Shown: in pieces, positions 6,484 through 7,951 of the stretch
Position numbering within the stretch: position 1 is the first letter of the stretch
How the letters are laid out: the number at the start of each line of letters is the position of its first letter
From: Deltaproteobacteria bacterium UBA796
Lineage (GTDB): Bacteria; Myxococcota_A; UBA796
Assembly (NCBI GenBank): GCA_002296975.1
Contig: DBIS01000070.1
Location: 5,205-13,155, forward strand
Direction: 5' to 3'
Length of the DNA: 7,951 bases
Translations under genes and position numbers: made by a program
Notes under the pieces: generated by a model
The model's input: the letters and a program-made list of their open reading frames with translations, nothing else
What the model was told of the DNA's origin: nothing
Databases searched by the model: none

Positions 6484-7848
6484 ATGACGCGATTAAGTGT
6501 TCTCATTTTGGGGGGCGGACCAGCAGGATCCACCCTTTCAGCGATCCTCGCAAAAGAGGGATGCAAGGTCACTTTAATCGAGAAGTCGCACTTTCCACGC
6601 CCCCATATCGGCGAGGCGCTGCAACCCGCCGCCATCGAACTGCTGGACTTTCATTTGGGCTTGGGCCCCCTCATCGCGAGCCAAGGCTTTGCTAAAAAGT
6701 ACGGGGCCATCTACGAGTGGGGAGAAGATCAGACCCGATGGAATGTGCTGTATGACGACCGTTTAGACGCCGGCACCGATGGGTTTTGCCGACAAGATTT
6801 GGAAGATGGAAACTTTGAGCATTCATTCCAGGTAGACCGCGGGATTTTTGACAAGCTCTTGTTGGACCACGCCGCCTCGCGCGGGGTGGATGTGCGCTTT
6901 GGTCTAGAAGCCAAAACACCTGTGATGGACGAGGGCCGGGTGGTGGGCATGAACATTGTCGACGACCATGGCAACGCCACGGTGCTTCACGCAGACATCG
7001 TTGTCGACGCCACCGGAACCCGATCTGTGCTTGGTAAACACTTTGGGTTGACCCGCCCCATCGAAGACCTCAAAGCCACCGCGACCTGGTGCTATGTCCG
7101 CGGCGCTGGGGGCGTAGGACCCCCGCTCGAAAGAGATATTCAGTTGATCGTCACGGTCCCAGAGGGCTGGGTTTGGTTTATTCCTCTCGACGATGAGCGA
7201 ACCTCCGTTGGCATTGTGGCCACAGATGGTTTGCCAATCGCCGAGGAGCAGTTTTGGGAAATTCTGGCCAAGACCACCCTGCCGCTCAATGACTTCACAG
7301 TCGAGGCCGGCCCCCGTGGGCAGCCCTTTCATCACATCAAAGACTGGTCGTATACCCATCGTCGCTTTGTGGGCGATGGGTGGATGATGGTCGGTGATGC
7401 TGCCTGTTTTACGGACCCCATTTTAAGCGGCGGGGTGGATTTTGCGATTCGGGGAGCGGCCAACGCGGCGATAGCAATTTTACGAGGAGCCGATGCCAAA
7501 TCACTTGAGTTTTATCAAAGCCAATTACGCCGAGAGTTCCGCGCCTATCTGCGGTTGGCTAGGTATTGGTATGCGAACAACCGCGCGGTCGAGGGGCTGT
7601 TTTGGGAGTTGCGAAAGCTCATCGAGGTGAGTGCCATATCAACGCCGCTTCGGGCTTTTGTGTATATCACCAGTGGCGCATGTGATGCCGACGCCCACTT
7701 TCACGTTTTCACCCTGGCCCAAGAAGAGAAAATCTTCAAGCACCTGGGAGTAGATCCTTCTCGGCTGAAAGATGCATTGCGCCGAGCGAAAAGGCATAAA
7801 GCCCACATCAAAGTCGACCCCACACCAGACGATTTACACGATGGCTGA
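6484..7848 (+). CDS. Flavin-dependent halogenase-family FAD monooxygenase
   Basis: The 454-residue product opens with a Rossmann FAD-binding motif, LGGGPAGS (9-16), with the acidic end of beta-2 at IEK (32-34). FPRPHIGEALQP (37-48) and GFAKKYGAIYEWG (68-80) follow; K71/K72 sits where PltA/CmlS/CndH-type halogenases carry the catalytic lysine. The halogenase signature WxWxIP is present as GWVWFIP (228-234), and the second FAD/chloride region as GDAACFTDPILSGGV (304-318). The length fits the shorter phenol/pyrrole-type class rather than tryptophan halogenases. The family uses FADH2, oxygen and halide to form hypohalous acid; the substrate here cannot be read from sequence. The start is the ATG at 6484, which puts the FAD motif at the usual place. 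A GTG at 6430 is possible, and the frame further upstream only runs antisense to the lipoprotein gene. No flavin reductase or carrier protein is in the window. A non-halogenating oxidoreductase remains possible. Confidence 0.85.
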   Translation: MTRLSVLILGGGPAGSTLSAILAKEGCKVTLIEKSHFPRPHIGEALQPAAIELLDFHLGLGPLIASQGFAKKYGAIYEWGEDQTRWNVLYDDRLDAGTDGFCRQDLEDGNFEHSFQVDRGIFDKLLLDHAASRGVDVRFGLEAKTPVMDEGRVVGMNIVDDHGNATVLHADIVVDATGTRSVLGKHFGLTRPIEDLKATATWCYVRGAGGVGPPLERDIQLIVTVPEGWVWFIPLDDERTSVGIVATDGLPIAEEQFWEILAKTTLPLNDFTVEAGPRGQPFHHIKDWSYTHRRFVGDGWMMVGDAACFTDPILSGGVDFAIRGAANAAIAILRGADAKSLEFYQSQLRREFRAYLRLARYWYANNRAVEGLFWELRKLIEVSAISTPLRAFVYITSGACDADAHFHVFTLAQEEKIFKHLGVDPSRLKDALRRAKRHKAHIKVDPTPDDLHDG

Positions 7849-7849
7849 C

Positions 7850-7951
7850 TTAGTCGTCTGAGCCTGTATCGTCGTCGGCGCTGCCCGTGTCATCGGCGCT
7901 GCCCGTGTCATCGGAGATGGCTGTGTCGGCATCGGCATCAGCATCAGCGTC
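7850..7951 (-). CDS. C-terminal end of an acidic, low-complexity protein, truncated by window edge
   Basis: On the - strand a frame enters from the right edge and ends at a TAA (7852-7850), giving 33 visible residues. These are an Asp/Ala run followed by DTAIS and three DDTGS-like units, ending in DD. The composition resembles the acidic D/T/G linkers of the lipoproteins in this window, but here it is at a C-terminus. The stop lies one base from the stop of the halogenase-type gene, so the two converge almost end to end. Whether this is a real gene cannot be proved from a repeat-rich tail; the product is unrecognised. Confidence 0.5.
   Translation of the reverse strand, partial: DADADADADTAISDDTGSADDTGSADDDTGSDD
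7871..7940. repeat. Imperfect 18-base tandem repeat
   Basis: GTGTCATCGGCGCTGCCC (7887-7904) is preceded by a near-copy lacking two bases (7871-7886) and followed by two decayed copies (7905-7922 and 7923-7940). Read on the - strand the unit encodes GSADDT-type hexapeptides in the partial gene at the right edge. A GCATCA/GCATCG-like 6-base run encoding Asp-Ala repeats continues to the window end. This is a slippage-prone stretch. Confidence 0.75.

Overview
The window looks like chromosomal DNA from a Gram-negative bacterium, most likely a myxobacterium-like lineage (Myxococcota or a related former deltaproteobacterium). This placement is inference. It rests on the fairly high GC content, the several exported proteins with Asp/Pro/Thr/Gly-rich acidic linkers, the VCBS/FG-GAP propeller lipoproteins carrying a VWNQHAYSITNINDD-type module and a CARDB-like tail, and a eukaryotic-type regulatory enzyme. 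No marker gene here fixes the taxonomy.

Layout. Positions 1-1801 and 1876-3759 hold two tandem + strand paralogues, the first cut by the left edge. They are secreted FG-GAP beta-propeller proteins that align without a gap over 581 residues. After a 38-base gap comes 3798-5033, a complete bifunctional 6-phosphofructo-2-kinase/fructose-2,6-bisphosphatase with both active sites intact. It is followed, 4 bases later, by a small unrecognised exported protein (5038-5547). These four genes point the same way with short gaps and may be read in one or two transcripts. On the - strand, 5576-6409 encodes a small propeller lipoprotein whose mature N-terminus (CSDYQ) resembles that of the second paralogue (CSDYK). 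A 74-base divergent spacer with a perfect 12-base palindrome separates it from 6484-7848 (+), a flavin-dependent halogenase-type monooxygenase. The right edge (7850-7951, -) holds the acidic, repetitive C-terminus of another gene that converges on the halogenase.

Function. The surface lipoproteins form one theme: probably outer-membrane-anchored propellers that could bind calcium, polysaccharide or other cells. PFK-2/FBPase-2 and the halogenase are cytoplasmic enzymes with no visible pathway partner in the window. There is no fructose-6-phosphate enzyme, carrier protein, flavin reductase or biosynthetic cluster. I see no RNA genes, insertion sequences, CRISPR arrays or attachment sites, and no gene-free stretch over 300 bases.

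The most notable item is the full PFKFB-type enzyme, because fructose-2,6-bisphosphate signalling is normally regarded as eukaryotic.
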